A stretch of DNA of 64,000 nucleotides, from positions 61,323-125,322 of the forward strand of contig SVBN01000001.1 in NCBI GenBank assembly GCA_015058875.1, read 5' to 3'. The stretch comes from Erysipelotrichaceae bacterium. GTDB lineage: Bacteria; Bacillota_I; Bacilli_A; Erysipelotrichales; Erysipelotrichaceae. Below are positions 1-9,900 of the stretch, one piece after another. Position 1 is the stretch's first letter. Every line of letters starts with the position of its first letter. The notes beneath the pieces were generated by a model. It ran no database searches. It was not told the origin of the DNA and was given only the letters and a program-made list of their open reading frames with translations. The translations under genes were made by a program, and so were the position numbers.

Positions 1-1
1 C

Positions 2-835
2 AGAGAGATCGGATATCTCTTCGGCCAGTACAAGCGGATCAGAGACGCCTATGAAAACGGCGTGCTGACCGGCAAGGGACTGACCTACGGCGGCAGCCTG
101 CTGAGACCGGAAGCTACCGGATACGGTGCGCTGTATTACGCAGAAGAAGTATTTAAGCACGAAAATGATACGATTGCCGGCAAGACATTCGTCCTTTCCG
201 GATACGGAAATGTCACATGGGGCGCCGCAAAGAAGATTGCGGAACTCGGCGGAAAGGTCGTTACCATTTCCGGCCACAACGGATATGTATATGATCCGGA
301 CGGCGTTGTCACCGAAGAAAAGATTGATTATCTGCTGGCAATGCGCAGGTCCAGAAACGCCAACATCAAGATGTACGCCGAGAAGTTCGGATGCGAATTC
401 TTCGAAGGTCAGAAGCCGTGGGGCGTCAAAGGCGATGTCTATATGCCGTGTGCCACCCAGAACGAAGTCGGCCTGGAAGAAGCGAAGCTGATCGCCGCTT
501 CCGGTGCGAAGTATTATCTGGAAGTGTCCAACATGCCGACATCCAATGAGGCAATCGAATATCTCAAAGCTCACGGCATGATCGTCGCTCCGTCCAAGGC
601 AGTCAACGCCGGCGGCGTTGCGGTATCCGCACTGGAAATGTCCCAGAACTCGCAGCGTCTTGCATGGAGTGCGGAAGAAGTTGACGCAAAGCTCCATCAG
701 ATCATGAAATCCATCCATGACTCCTCCGCCGCTTCCGCAAAGAAATACGGCCTGGGATACGATCTGGTCAAGGGTGCCAACATTGCCGGATTTGAAAAAG
801 TCGTCGATGCAATGATTGCCCAGGGCTGGTATTGA
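2..835 (+). CDS. gdhA: NAD(P)-specific glutamate dehydrogenase, C-terminal part (5' end outside window)
   Basis: Open frame from base 2; GLTYGGSLLRPEATGYGALYYAEE and AVNAGGVAVSALEMSQNSQRLAW motifs typical of hexameric GDH. Confidence 0.95.
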   Translation, partial: REIGYLFGQYKRIRDAYENGVLTGKGLTYGGSLLRPEATGYGALYYAEEVFKHENDTIAGKTFVLSGYGNVTWGAAKKIAELGGKVVTISGHNGYVYDPDGVVTEEKIDYLLAMRRSRNANIKMYAEKFGCEFFEGQKPWGVKGDVYMPCATQNEVGLEEAKLIAASGAKYYLEVSNMPTSNEAIEYLKAHGMIVAPSKAVNAGGVAVSALEMSQNSQRLAWSAEEVDAKLHQIMKSIHDSSAASAKKYGLGYDLVKGANIAGFEKVVDAMIAQGWY

Positions 836-849
836 TTCAGAAACGAAAT

Positions 850-878
850 CAGGGTATTCCGACCGGGATACCCTTTTC
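850..878. terminator. rho-independent terminator, gdhA / NUDIX convergent
   Basis: GGGTAT..ATACCC stem followed by CTTTT between convergent genes. Confidence 0.7.
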
Positions 879-884
879 ATATGC

Positions 885-1274
885 TTACAATGCTTTCAGT
901 TTTTCATTTACCAGAATCCGGTCTGCCGGAAGCCAGTCAATCTGATCCAGTTCTTCCTCTGATACCCATTTCGCCGCTTCGTGCTCCAGAAGATGCGGCT
1001 GCCCGGATACGATATGACAGAGAAAGCAGTCCATGGAAAGATGGAAGGATGGATAATCGTGTTCCACCCGCATCAGGAAGCGGTCCACGGAAATCTCCGT
1101 ATCCAGCTCCTCACGGATCTCCCGGACAAGTGCTTCCTCCGGAGTTTCCCCTTCTTCAATCTTTCCGCCCGGGAATTCCCAGCCGTCCTTCATTTCGCCG
1201 TATCCCCGCTGCGTGGCGAAATATCTGCCGCCATGTTCAATGACGGCAGCGGATACCCTGACCGTCTTCATCAT
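885..1274 (-). CDS. NUDIX hydrolase, MutT-like (8-oxo-dGTP diphosphatase family)
   Basis: NUDIX box GGKIEEGETPEEALVREIREEL. Confidence 0.9.
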   Translation of the reverse strand: MMKTVRVSAAVIEHGGRYFATQRGYGEMKDGWEFPGGKIEEGETPEEALVREIREELDTEISVDRFLMRVEHDYPSFHLSMDCFLCHIVSGQPHLLEHEAAKWVSEEELDQIDWLPADRILVNEKLKAL

Positions 1275-1756
1275 GCGGCCGCAGCGGCTGCCTGGGCTGC
1301 CAGCACCGCATCGATTGCCAGAACAACCGCCAGTGCATTGACCTCATCCAGCGGATCCCTGATATCAATCTCATAGGAATCACCCCAGGTCATCCACTCT
1401 TTCTGCACGGATACGATCACCCGGCTGTCATCGGATATCTCGTATTCATGACCGGTCCAGTTTCCGTCCACATACCAGTTCAGTCCCTCGATTTCATACT
1501 TTGAACGGGTCCAGCTGAATTTCTGTCTGATTGTCGCAATATGATGCTCTTCCACATATACCTCAAATGTGTGCATCAGTGCCATGACAACCTCTTTGAG
1601 AAACGCTACCTCATTATCTTCATGATCATAAACATGAAGCTTCTTCCCGAATGTCCAGAATTCCCCCTCCACGGTATAACGGATATCTCCGTGTTCATCC
1701 ATGATGGTAAATCTATCCTTCAGTGAAAAAGCTTTCTGCTTCATATACAGTTTCAT
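1271..1756 (-). CDS. LURP-one-related (LOR) family protein
   Basis: MKLYMKQKAFSLKDRFTIMDEHGDIRYTVEGEFWTFGKKLHVYD pattern of LOR/YxjI-like proteins. Confidence 0.75.
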   Translation of the reverse strand: MKLYMKQKAFSLKDRFTIMDEHGDIRYTVEGEFWTFGKKLHVYDHEDNEVAFLKEVVMALMHTFEVYVEEHHIATIRQKFSWTRSKYEIEGLNWYVDGNWTGHEYEISDDSRVIVSVQKEWMTWGDSYEIDIRDPLDEVNALAVVLAIDAVLAAQAAAAAA

Positions 1757-1880
1757 CGGCCGCTCCTCCTTCCGAAACAAACGTGTCTGATTCAGAAACT
1801 ATTATATCCGTGCTGCCGCGGTGTGCCAAATTACTGATGCGAAGTAAAAAAAGTTGTTGTAGAATAAACAGCGTAGTTAT

Positions 1881-1952
1881 TGCGGCATAGCCAAGCGGTA
1901 AGGCAAGGGACTTTGACTCCCTCATGCGCGCGTTCGAATCGCGCTGCCGCAG
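1881..1952 (+). tRNA. tRNA-Gln (TTG anticodon)
   Basis: Acceptor TGCGGCA/TGCCGCA, anticodon arm GGGA-CTTTGAC-TCCC, T-loop TTCGAAT. Confidence 0.95.
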
Positions 1953-1958
1953 CTGATC

Positions 1959-1985
1959 AAAGTGCATGGTTCCGTGCACTTTTTC
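1959..1985 (+). terminator. rho-independent terminator after tRNA-Gln
   Basis: AAAGTGCA/TGCACTTT stem followed by TTTTCTG. Confidence 0.85.
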
Positions 1986-2012
1986 TGTTTCATCCGGCAC
2001 AAAAAAACGGGA

Positions 2013-2858
2013 TCAGATGATCCCGAAATGCTTCATGGCATTCCATATTCCGTCTTCATGAAGATCCGTCGTCACATAGTCCGCCAGTTCTTTCAGTTCC
2101 CGCTCACTGTTTCTCATCGCTATCCCGGTACGGCATGCCTGCATCATGGATAGATCATTCAGGGAATCCCCGAATCCGTATGTCCTGCCGGGATCGCCGC
2201 GCAGATAATCAGTCAGCCATCTGACCGCTTTTCCCTTGTCGATTCCCGGCATGGTAATCTCACCGCCGTTTCTGCGGTTGCCCTGGCTCGACAGCATGCA
2301 TACAAAATTCATGGCAGGATCAATCTGCCTGCGGAACAGATCAATATCAGAGTTCTGTTCAAAATAAACATCCATCTTGTAGATGCCTTCCCCGCTGCAC
2401 TCAGAAAGATCGTCCCCGCCCAGAAGAACAGCCGCCTCCTGTGCGGCATAGGCGCTGATCTGCCGCTTCTGCTCAATGATCCATGCAGTGCGTTTTGCGG
2501 ATATGGGATCCTGGAAGCCCCTCTCACGGCTTTGTATGAGCAGACCAGAGCGGCTCTTTCGGGCAAGTGCGATGGTATCCAGCACCGTCTGTTTCGGAAT
2601 CTGCACGGAGTAAATCAGCTCATCATGATGCAGAATGCCGGCACCGCCGCAGAAGATTACGCCTTCCATATCCTCATTCAGAATATGATTCAGACTGTAT
2701 GGCGCCCGGCCGGTGCACAGCCAGATGTGATCCCCGTTCAGCTTTGCAAGATGAATTGCCTGAAGCGCACTTTCGGGAATTGAGAAATCATAGCTGTCCA
2801 GCAGCGTCCTGTCGACATCGAAAAAGAGATAGTTTTCCATATGCATGCAGTATAGCAC
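2013..2858 (-). CDS. HAD superfamily (Cof-like) phosphatase
   Basis: FFDVDRTLLDS and GFGDSLNDLSMMQACRTGIAM motifs. Confidence 0.9.
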   Translation of the reverse strand: MLYCMHMENYLFFDVDRTLLDSYDFSIPESALQAIHLAKLNGDHIWLCTGRAPYSLNHILNEDMEGVIFCGGAGILHHDELIYSVQIPKQTVLDTIALARKSRSGLLIQSRERGFQDPISAKRTAWIIEQKRQISAYAAQEAAVLLGGDDLSECSGEGIYKMDVYFEQNSDIDLFRRQIDPAMNFVCMLSSQGNRRNGGEITMPGIDKGKAVRWLTDYLRGDPGRTYGFGDSLNDLSMMQACRTGIAMRNSERELKELADYVTTDLHEDGIWNAMKHFGII

Positions 2859-2989
2859 ATCTTTTTCACCGTATTTCAGCGTGATTGGTACACCCGGAAT
2901 TCCGCATCTTTCGGAAACATGATAACCATCATAAAATCACACTGTTATCCACAATAAAAATCAGGCACAGAATGTACCTGATTCGTTCT

Positions 2990-3262
2990 CTACAGATTTC
3001 TGCAGTCTTCAATTCTTCTTTTGATGCCGTTGAGCACCACATATCCCTCGGGGGGATCTTCATGCACGATATATCTTCCCTCGATATTTCCGTGATCATG
3101 ACCGTACCGTTCACAGGTCAGATCCTGATTCTTCGGCACGGCATGGCCGTCGCTGGAGATCGTTCTACTTCTTCCCGAGGAGCTCGCCTTTTTCACAAAA
3201 CTGAAGATAAGCGCTCCCCAGAAAAGAGCAATGGCAAGTGTGAAAATAACATCAGGAAGCAT
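2990..3262 (-). CDS. small membrane-anchored protein overlapping the SPFH gene
   Basis: N-terminal TM segment; overlaps the next gene, consistent with coupling. Confidence 0.6.
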   Translation of the reverse strand: MLPDVIFTLAIALFWGALIFSFVKKASSSGRSRTISSDGHAVPKNQDLTCERYGHDHGNIEGRYIVHEDPPEGYVVLNGIKRRIEDCRNL

Positions 3263-4172
3263 TTGTTGTCTCCTTCAGGGCTGCGGCAAGGCCGGCCAGC
3301 GACTGAAGTTCGGACGGGATGATAATCTTTGTGGACTGACCGTCCGCAACCTTTTCCAGTGTTTCAAAGCTCTTCAGACGCAGCACCGCTTCATCGGCGC
3401 CGGCTTCCTTCAGAAGCTTCAGGCCTTCGGCAGTCGCCTCATGAATCTTGCGGATCGCTTCGGCCTGACCTTCAGCCTCACGGATTTCCTTTTCCTTTTC
3501 GGCTTCCGCCGCAAGGATCGTCGCCTGTTTCTTTGCTTCCGCATTCAGGACAGCGGATTCCTTATTACCCTCTGCCTGAAGGATCATGGACTGCTTTTCA
3601 CCTTCCGCCTGCAGGATGACGGCACGCTTTTCACGCTCTGCCTTCATCTGCTTTTCCATGGCTTCACGGATGGCAGCCGGCGGCTGGATGTTCTTCAGCT
3701 CGACTCTGGTCACCTTAATGCCCCAGGGATCCGTCGCCAGATCGATTGTCTGCAGCATCTGCGAGTTGATTGCTTCACGGCTGGTCAGGGTTGCATCGAG
3801 TTCCATGTCACCGATGATATTTCGCAGTGTTGTGGCTGTCAGGTTCTCCATGGCCATGATCGGATTCTCAACGCCGTAGGCGTACATTCTCGCATCGGTA
3901 ATGCGGAAGTAAACAACCGAGTCAATCTGCATTGTGACGTTATCCTTGGTAATCACAGGCTGCGGCGCGAAGTCCGCGACCTGTTCCTTCAGAAGCACCT
4001 TTCTGCGGATCGTAAAGAGAACAGGAAATTTCAGATGCGGTCCGGCTCCCCAGACCGTATGATAGCGCCCGAGATATTCAACGACATAGGCATAGGATTC
4101 CGGGACGATGTTGATGCACATTGCAAGCAGTGCCACGATCAGCACAAGCACGGGGATCAGTACAAAAGGCAT
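3252..4172 (-). CDS. SPFH/band 7 (stomatin-like, QmcA-type) protein
   Basis: VPESYAYVVEYLGRYHTVWGAGPHLKFPV...DPWGIKVTRVELKNIQPPAAIREAMEKQMKAEREKRA. Confidence 0.92.
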   Translation of the reverse strand: MPFVLIPVLVLIVALLAMCINIVPESYAYVVEYLGRYHTVWGAGPHLKFPVLFTIRRKVLLKEQVADFAPQPVITKDNVTMQIDSVVYFRITDARMYAYGVENPIMAMENLTATTLRNIIGDMELDATLTSREAINSQMLQTIDLATDPWGIKVTRVELKNIQPPAAIREAMEKQMKAEREKRAVILQAEGEKQSMILQAEGNKESAVLNAEAKKQATILAAEAEKEKEIREAEGQAEAIRKIHEATAEGLKLLKEAGADEAVLRLKSFETLEKVADGQSTKIIIPSELQSLAGLAAALKETTNAS

Positions 4173-4193
4173 ATTGCTTTCCTCCTTACATGT

Positions 4194-5552
4194 TTATTCT
4201 ACCACTGTTCTGCCGGTAATGAAGGGATGGCGCCACAGGGACCACAGAAGCTGTACGGTCATGAAGCACCAGATCACCGGTTCACAGGCAATCACCGCAT
4301 TGTAATGAAACATCGGGATAAAGATCATTGCGAACAGAATCTTTCCAAAGAATTCAATGAAACTGGAAATCAGCGGAATCAGTTTGGATCCAAGTCCCTG
4401 CAGAGCGAACCGGCTGTCCAGCAGGATGCCAAGCACGGCATAGAACGGCGCTTCAAACTGCAGATATCTCGCCCCGCCGTCAATCACGATTTCCTGCGAA
4501 GAACCGGAAACAAAGGCAACCAGCCATCTTGCCCCGAACAGCAGGAATACGGTCAGAATCGCCGCAAAGACGATATTGAAGATGTAGGAATACTTCAGAC
4601 AGAGGACCACCCTCTCACGCTGTCGGGCACCGTAGTTCTGGGAGATAAATGTGCTGTCCGCCATTCCCATTGCCGAAAACGGAATCATCATCAGGGCAAA
4701 GATCTTTCTCGCGGCGGTATGGGCGGCGATATACATCGTTCCGAGGCTGTTGATGCCGGACTGCAGAATGACGCTTCCGGCCGACACAATCGATCCCATG
4801 AATCCCATCGAAAGACCCTGTCCGGTCATTTCCCGGTACAGATCAGCGTCAAAACGGAAATGTTCCTTTTCCGGAATCAGTACGTGAACTTTCATCCGGA
4901 TATACATCAGACACAGCAGCACCGAGAACCCCTGGGCAATGACGGTAGCGATGGCCGCTCCCCTGACCCCCATATTGAACTGCGTGATAAACAGAATATC
5001 AAGCACGATATTCAGCAGTGAGGAAATAATCAGGAATACCAGCGGCATGACGGAATTTCCGATTGCCCGCATCAGTGCCGCGCACAGATTGTAGGCAAAC
5101 ATCACGAGGATGAACATGGTGATCACCGAAATGTAGCTGTATGCCTCTTCGTAGATTTCAGCGGGCGTATTCAGCGCACTCATCAGCGGCCGCATCATAA
5201 GCAGCCCGCAGATGCTCAGAGCAAGCGAGCAGATCAGGCCGATAACGATTGCCGCAGCGGCAGTTCTGCGCACGGTTTCCTCATCATTCGCCCCGTAGGC
5301 TCTTGCCGTCACCAGGGCCATGCCGTTGCCGATGCCGAGCCCGAATCCCACCAGCAGATTATATATGGCATTGCATGAGCCGATGGCCGCCAGCGACAGA
5401 TCGCCGAGATATCTGCCGACAATCATCGTGTCGACCGTGTTGTACAGCTGCTGGAATACGTTGGATATCAGCAGCGGCATCATGAACAGGATCAGAGATG
5501 TGAAAATCGGTCCGTGGACCAGATCATTTCTGTTTGCTTTCATTGTGTTCAT
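4194..5552 (-). CDS. MATE family efflux transporter
   Basis: 12-TM MATE pattern: MMPLLISNVFQQLYNTVDTMIVGRYLGDLSLAAIGS. Confidence 0.92.
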   Translation of the reverse strand: MNTMKANRNDLVHGPIFTSLILFMMPLLISNVFQQLYNTVDTMIVGRYLGDLSLAAIGSCNAIYNLLVGFGLGIGNGMALVTARAYGANDEETVRRTAAAAIVIGLICSLALSICGLLMMRPLMSALNTPAEIYEEAYSYISVITMFILVMFAYNLCAALMRAIGNSVMPLVFLIISSLLNIVLDILFITQFNMGVRGAAIATVIAQGFSVLLCLMYIRMKVHVLIPEKEHFRFDADLYREMTGQGLSMGFMGSIVSAGSVILQSGINSLGTMYIAAHTAARKIFALMMIPFSAMGMADSTFISQNYGARQRERVVLCLKYSYIFNIVFAAILTVFLLFGARWLVAFVSGSSQEIVIDGGARYLQFEAPFYAVLGILLDSRFALQGLGSKLIPLISSFIEFFGKILFAMIFIPMFHYNAVIACEPVIWCFMTVQLLWSLWRHPFITGRTVVE

Positions 5553-5640
5553 ATTGATTTCAGCTCCGTTACCGCTATTATATGACGCTTCTCTTCACAC
5601 GTGCAGAAGAAAGCCCGGATCTCTCCGGGCGATGTCTGTA

Positions 5641-6723
5641 TTATTCAATGATCTGCAGCTCTTTCGGATATTTGTTCAGCACTTCGTGTCCGTCTTCCGT
5701 GATCAGAACCAGGTCCTCAATTCTCACGCCGGCGGCTGCGGCGTTGTAGATGCCGGGTTCGATCGAGAAGATATTGCCTGTTCTGGTCAGGTTCTGATTG
5801 GCCTGGGAGACATCACCGAAATCATGATCCTGGATGCCGATGAAGTGACCGAGACGATGCGTAAAATCGGGACCGTATCCGCCTTCCGTGATAATATCCC
5901 TGGCCTTTTTATCAATGGACGCCAGCGTGATTCCCGGGCGGCACATTTCCTCCGCCGATTCATTGGCATTCCTTACCAGTTCATACACGCGGCGTGCCTC
6001 CGCAGACGGTTCCTTCTTAAAGAAGAATGTTCTGGTCATATCGGAGCAGTAATCATGATAGACACAGCCGACATCGATCAGGACCGTATCCCCTTCTTTG
6101 ATCACCGTATCATCAGGCATATGGTGCGGATCGGCGGAATTGGCACCGAAAGCCACAATCGGACTGAAGGAATAGGCGGAAGCACCGAGCGACTGATAGA
6201 TTCCCAGAAACTGCGACGCGGCTTCCTTCTCAGTGATCCCTTCCCTGATCAGAGCGCGGAACTGCGCCATGGCACGGTCGTTGATTCTGGAGGATTCCTT
6301 CATCCATTCAATTTCCTGTGCATCCTTCAGCGCCCTGGCGTTGTCAATCGCCAGCGATGTGTTTCGGATGCCGTCGGACAGCTTCGCATCATACATCGGA
6401 ATCAGGAATTTTGCGGCGAGCTCCTTGTCCACACCCAGCAGCTTCGCGGGATCGACATACTGTTTCAGCAATGCGGTCAGATCGGTTGTATCGGTGATGG
6501 AAACCTTGTTTACGCCGATCTCTTCCTCAAAGCGGAACAGGTCATTCAGAAACAGCTGCGGCTGACGGGCCGCGTTCAGGTACAGTCCGAGAAACCTTTC
6601 TCCGGGATGAAGCCACTTGCCGGTCAGGTAGAAAATCGCTACCGGATCGGAAACAAGCATCTGGCTGACGCCTAATTCAGACAGCTGGTCGTATACTTTT
6701 GCAAGACGTTCTTCTTTCAACAT
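5641..6723 (-). CDS. M24 family Xaa-Pro aminopeptidase/dipeptidase
   Basis: DTVLIDVGCVYHDYCSDMTRTFF, HRLGHFIGIQDHDFGD, FSIEPGIY metal-ligand motifs. Confidence 0.9.
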   Translation of the reverse strand: MLKEERLAKVYDQLSELGVSQMLVSDPVAIFYLTGKWLHPGERFLGLYLNAARQPQLFLNDLFRFEEEIGVNKVSITDTTDLTALLKQYVDPAKLLGVDKELAAKFLIPMYDAKLSDGIRNTSLAIDNARALKDAQEIEWMKESSRINDRAMAQFRALIREGITEKEAASQFLGIYQSLGASAYSFSPIVAFGANSADPHHMPDDTVIKEGDTVLIDVGCVYHDYCSDMTRTFFFKKEPSAEARRVYELVRNANESAEEMCRPGITLASIDKKARDIITEGGYGPDFTHRLGHFIGIQDHDFGDVSQANQNLTRTGNIFSIEPGIYNAAAAGVRIEDLVLITEDGHEVLNKYPKELQIIE

Positions 6724-6747
6724 ACATATTTCTCCGTTTTCTGTTTA

Positions 6748-6761
6748 TCATGGTAACACAA
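6748..6761. repeat. candidate attL core TCATGGTAACACAA
   Basis: 13/14 match with 46190-46203 at the other prophage boundary. Confidence 0.45.
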
Positions 6762-6877
6762 CCCTTGTGTGAGATTTAGGTATAGATAGGTAAAGATAGG
6801 GGCGTAACAACCCCTTTTTGGTTGCTCTTGGACGGTGCAGGAAATAAAAAGAGTAGAAAAAAAGTAGAATCAACAAC

Positions 6878-6905
6878 AAAAAAAAGAGGAGACCGAAGCC
6901 TCCCC
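6878..6905 (-). terminator. rho-independent terminator of the late operon
   Basis: Minus strand GGGGAGGC-TTCG-GTCTCCTC-TTTTTTTT: UUCG tetraloop and U8 tract. Confidence 0.92.
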
Positions 6906-9900
6906 TAGATTTCGTACAGGTCAAGTTCACTCATCATTCTCTTGTGCTTGTTCATGATCTCATCATAGGAGTCCACGTCAAGTTTATTGAGTGATGCTGT
7001 AACTTTACTGATTGCTGATTTTGTCGCTGAGATTTCACCCTTCATAATCTTCTCGTACAATTTCAATGCCGCATCTGCTTCAGCCTTTGCAGACTTAGAA
7101 GATGATCCGCTTGATTTGCCCGAAGATTTCCCGGATGATTTCTTTTTCTTGAACAGGTTGTTATACGCCTCTAAGTCATCTGCATTTTCGATCTGATCGA
7201 GATACATGTACCTCTCTGCAAATGAAGCGGCATCCAATCCAACTACTGTCTTATTCAAACCAAAGTCAGAAGGTTCGTATTTACCTGCTTCAATATCTTT
7301 GATGACTTTATCGTATATGCCTGCGTTCTCCATCTGCGCTCTGATCTTGAGTGCTTTGGAGTTGTTGATTGTTTTGCCTTCAGAGTCTTTGTCAGATTCC
7401 GTAGACAGCATTGTATAAGCCTGCCAATTATCCACGCCATAATCTGACTTGAATGCATTGACTAATGCGTCTTTATCGGAAAGAACACTGCCCATGCCAA
7501 GCCTTGAAAAATACTTTTCCTTGGCGTTGTTAATTGCATGTCTCTTGATCTTTTCGGTAATGTCGATCTTATACTCTCTTGCGTCTGCGGAATCTCCTGC
7601 CTGCTTATAGGTCGCTGAGTTTTGGAATGCCTCCCATTCCTTCATGTAGTTCTGACCGATATACTTGTTCATCTCAGTGCGTTCTTTCGCTGTGAACTTG
7701 TATTTCACGTCATCCTGCATGAAGTTGGAATAGCTTTCCGGGATAAGGCTAATATCACCCGTCTGACCGTACAGGTTTAACAATTCTCTGTCGGCTTCTG
7801 TGGATGTATCAATCGAGAGGTTGCCCGGAGAAAGGAAGTTATAGATCGCTCTGCCGAAAGCATTTCCGCCTATGTTCTTTTCTTCCTCGCCCTTCACATT
7901 GATAGACGGTTCAAGCAAATGCTCTCCCATAACCATGTTATAAGCAGAGTCTAAGCCGGGGATCTTTTTCGCCTGCCCCCTCAAGAATCTTTCAATAGGA
8001 TTTCTTCCCGAGGCACTTCTCTTTGTTTCGTCTAATACGTTATTGATCTTTGCGCCCATTGTCGGCGTGTACTGTCCAAGATAATTGAGAATCATCTGTT
8101 CAAGTACATTTGTCATGCCACCGTATGAGTAAGATTCAAATGTTTCTTCAACGTTCTGAAGCATTGTCGTAGCAAACACAGGAGCAAGCAGACCGAACGT
8201 AATATCAAGTGCAGAGCCTAGTGCGTCGTCTCCGAATATTTCCTGCCCGTTCTTGGCATTCTTATAGATGTCGCTGATAACTTCATAGGCTTCAGCACCC
8301 GACAGCATAACACTCGCTACAGGGCCTGCCCAATCCACGGTATACCAATAATTCTTTCCGTCATTATCAGTGAAGTGGAGCGCATATTCAGACGTTAATC
8401 CAATATCCTGCTTGTATGCCTTCAACTTGTCGGGATCTTTGTCGGATGCTTTGAGAGTTCCAAGCGACGCAAGCAAAGCACCGATACCCATGATTCCTGT
8501 ACCTGTTAAACCTTTTGCGAGATTATCAATGTAAGTATCAGCAGACATCGTGCCTTTGATTACTGCCGACCTGTTATTGATAACCGCATTTGCTAATCCT
8601 ACAGGAGAGTATTCACCGATACGCCGCATAATGTTTAACGGAGTATTCTTAAACGGAGCAACGCCGCCCACCATAATACCCGCAAGTTTGTTAGAGTTTT
8701 CGAGTTGGTTCAGCCACTGAGCGAAACTGTTGAAGTCATGATATGTACTTTCAAGTGCCTGCTGATATGCACGAGGAGCCATCCTGTTAAGCACTTCATT
8801 CTGATCGTCAATATCTAACTTCTTACCGTCTTTAACAAGTGTCTTGCCGTCCTCAGCGACCGTGTAGCCTTCTGCGTCAATCTGTGTTGCGAGTTCTGAT
8901 ACAAATCTCCCGGAAGTGAATGCTTCGTCACCGAACTTGTCATTATTCATGGCCCAATCGACAATGTCACTCGCCTTCTGAAGGATGCCTGTATCGAAGC
9001 TCCGCTTGTACCTTGTGATCTCAGACTTTGCTAAATACTTACTCTGAGTGAGTTTCTTAATGCCCATTGTGTCATAGAAGGCTTTTGCGATTGCCTCAGT
9101 CTGAGCATTCTTTCTTGCCTTAGTCCCGTCTGCTTTTGTGTGATGCCGCTGTTCAGCTGTTAAGTGGTACTTATCGCCAAGAGCTTTTTCGAGAAGATAT
9201 GCTATTTGGTTCTTTGTTGTGTGCATACCCTGTTGTAAGACGTTGCCGCCTGTGTTTCTGATAATTGTAGTCGGGTTGAACAGCATCATGGTATAACGCC
9301 ATGACTTTCTTCTGTCTGCCCAAGTCAGAGGAATCTCTCCGCCGATACGCTTCATGATATCTTCAATCACTTCGCCATATTCTTCCTCACTGTTACACTC
9401 AGCAAGGCGGTTACGTTCTTCCGCTGACAGGTTATTAATTAGTTTATCTGTATCTTCGCCGAACTGTTTTTTGATATCTTTGTTGAGATCATCCACCGCT
9501 TTATCGAGAACATTACCTCTCTGCACGGGGTCTTGTGCAGTCATATATCTCTGCATAGCCATTACTTGTGCGGCGTTTGTTACTCCTGCTCTTTCCTTCG
9601 CCATCACCTGCTGAATTGTTAAATCCAAGTCTGCAAGCTGACGTAATACAGGATCGTTCTTGTCGAGGACTTTCCCGTTCTTTGTGTACTGGCCCTGTTT
9701 GTTTACCGTGATCTTGTTAGCCTTCTTGATATTTTCGTATTCCATACCAAGATGTGTAGCGATAGCCAAACCGACTGCCTGCTGTTGTGTAGCGGCGGCA
9801 TTGTTTCTGTTCAGCGGAGTATCAAGATAGGCCTGTGCGCAAGCTCGAATATCCTTGCCTTCAAGTGCAGACTCGCCACCTCTAATGTATTCAATCCGAG

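Noticed and set aside
3231-5021. 596-aa + strand ORF opposite SPFH and MATE genes
   Set aside because: Antisense shadow ORF; opposite strand encodes recognisable SPFH and MATE proteins, and the His/Gln/Cys-rich translation lacks domain character
5320-6675. 451-aa + strand ORF opposite the M24 peptidase
   Set aside because: Antisense shadow of a clear metallopeptidase gene
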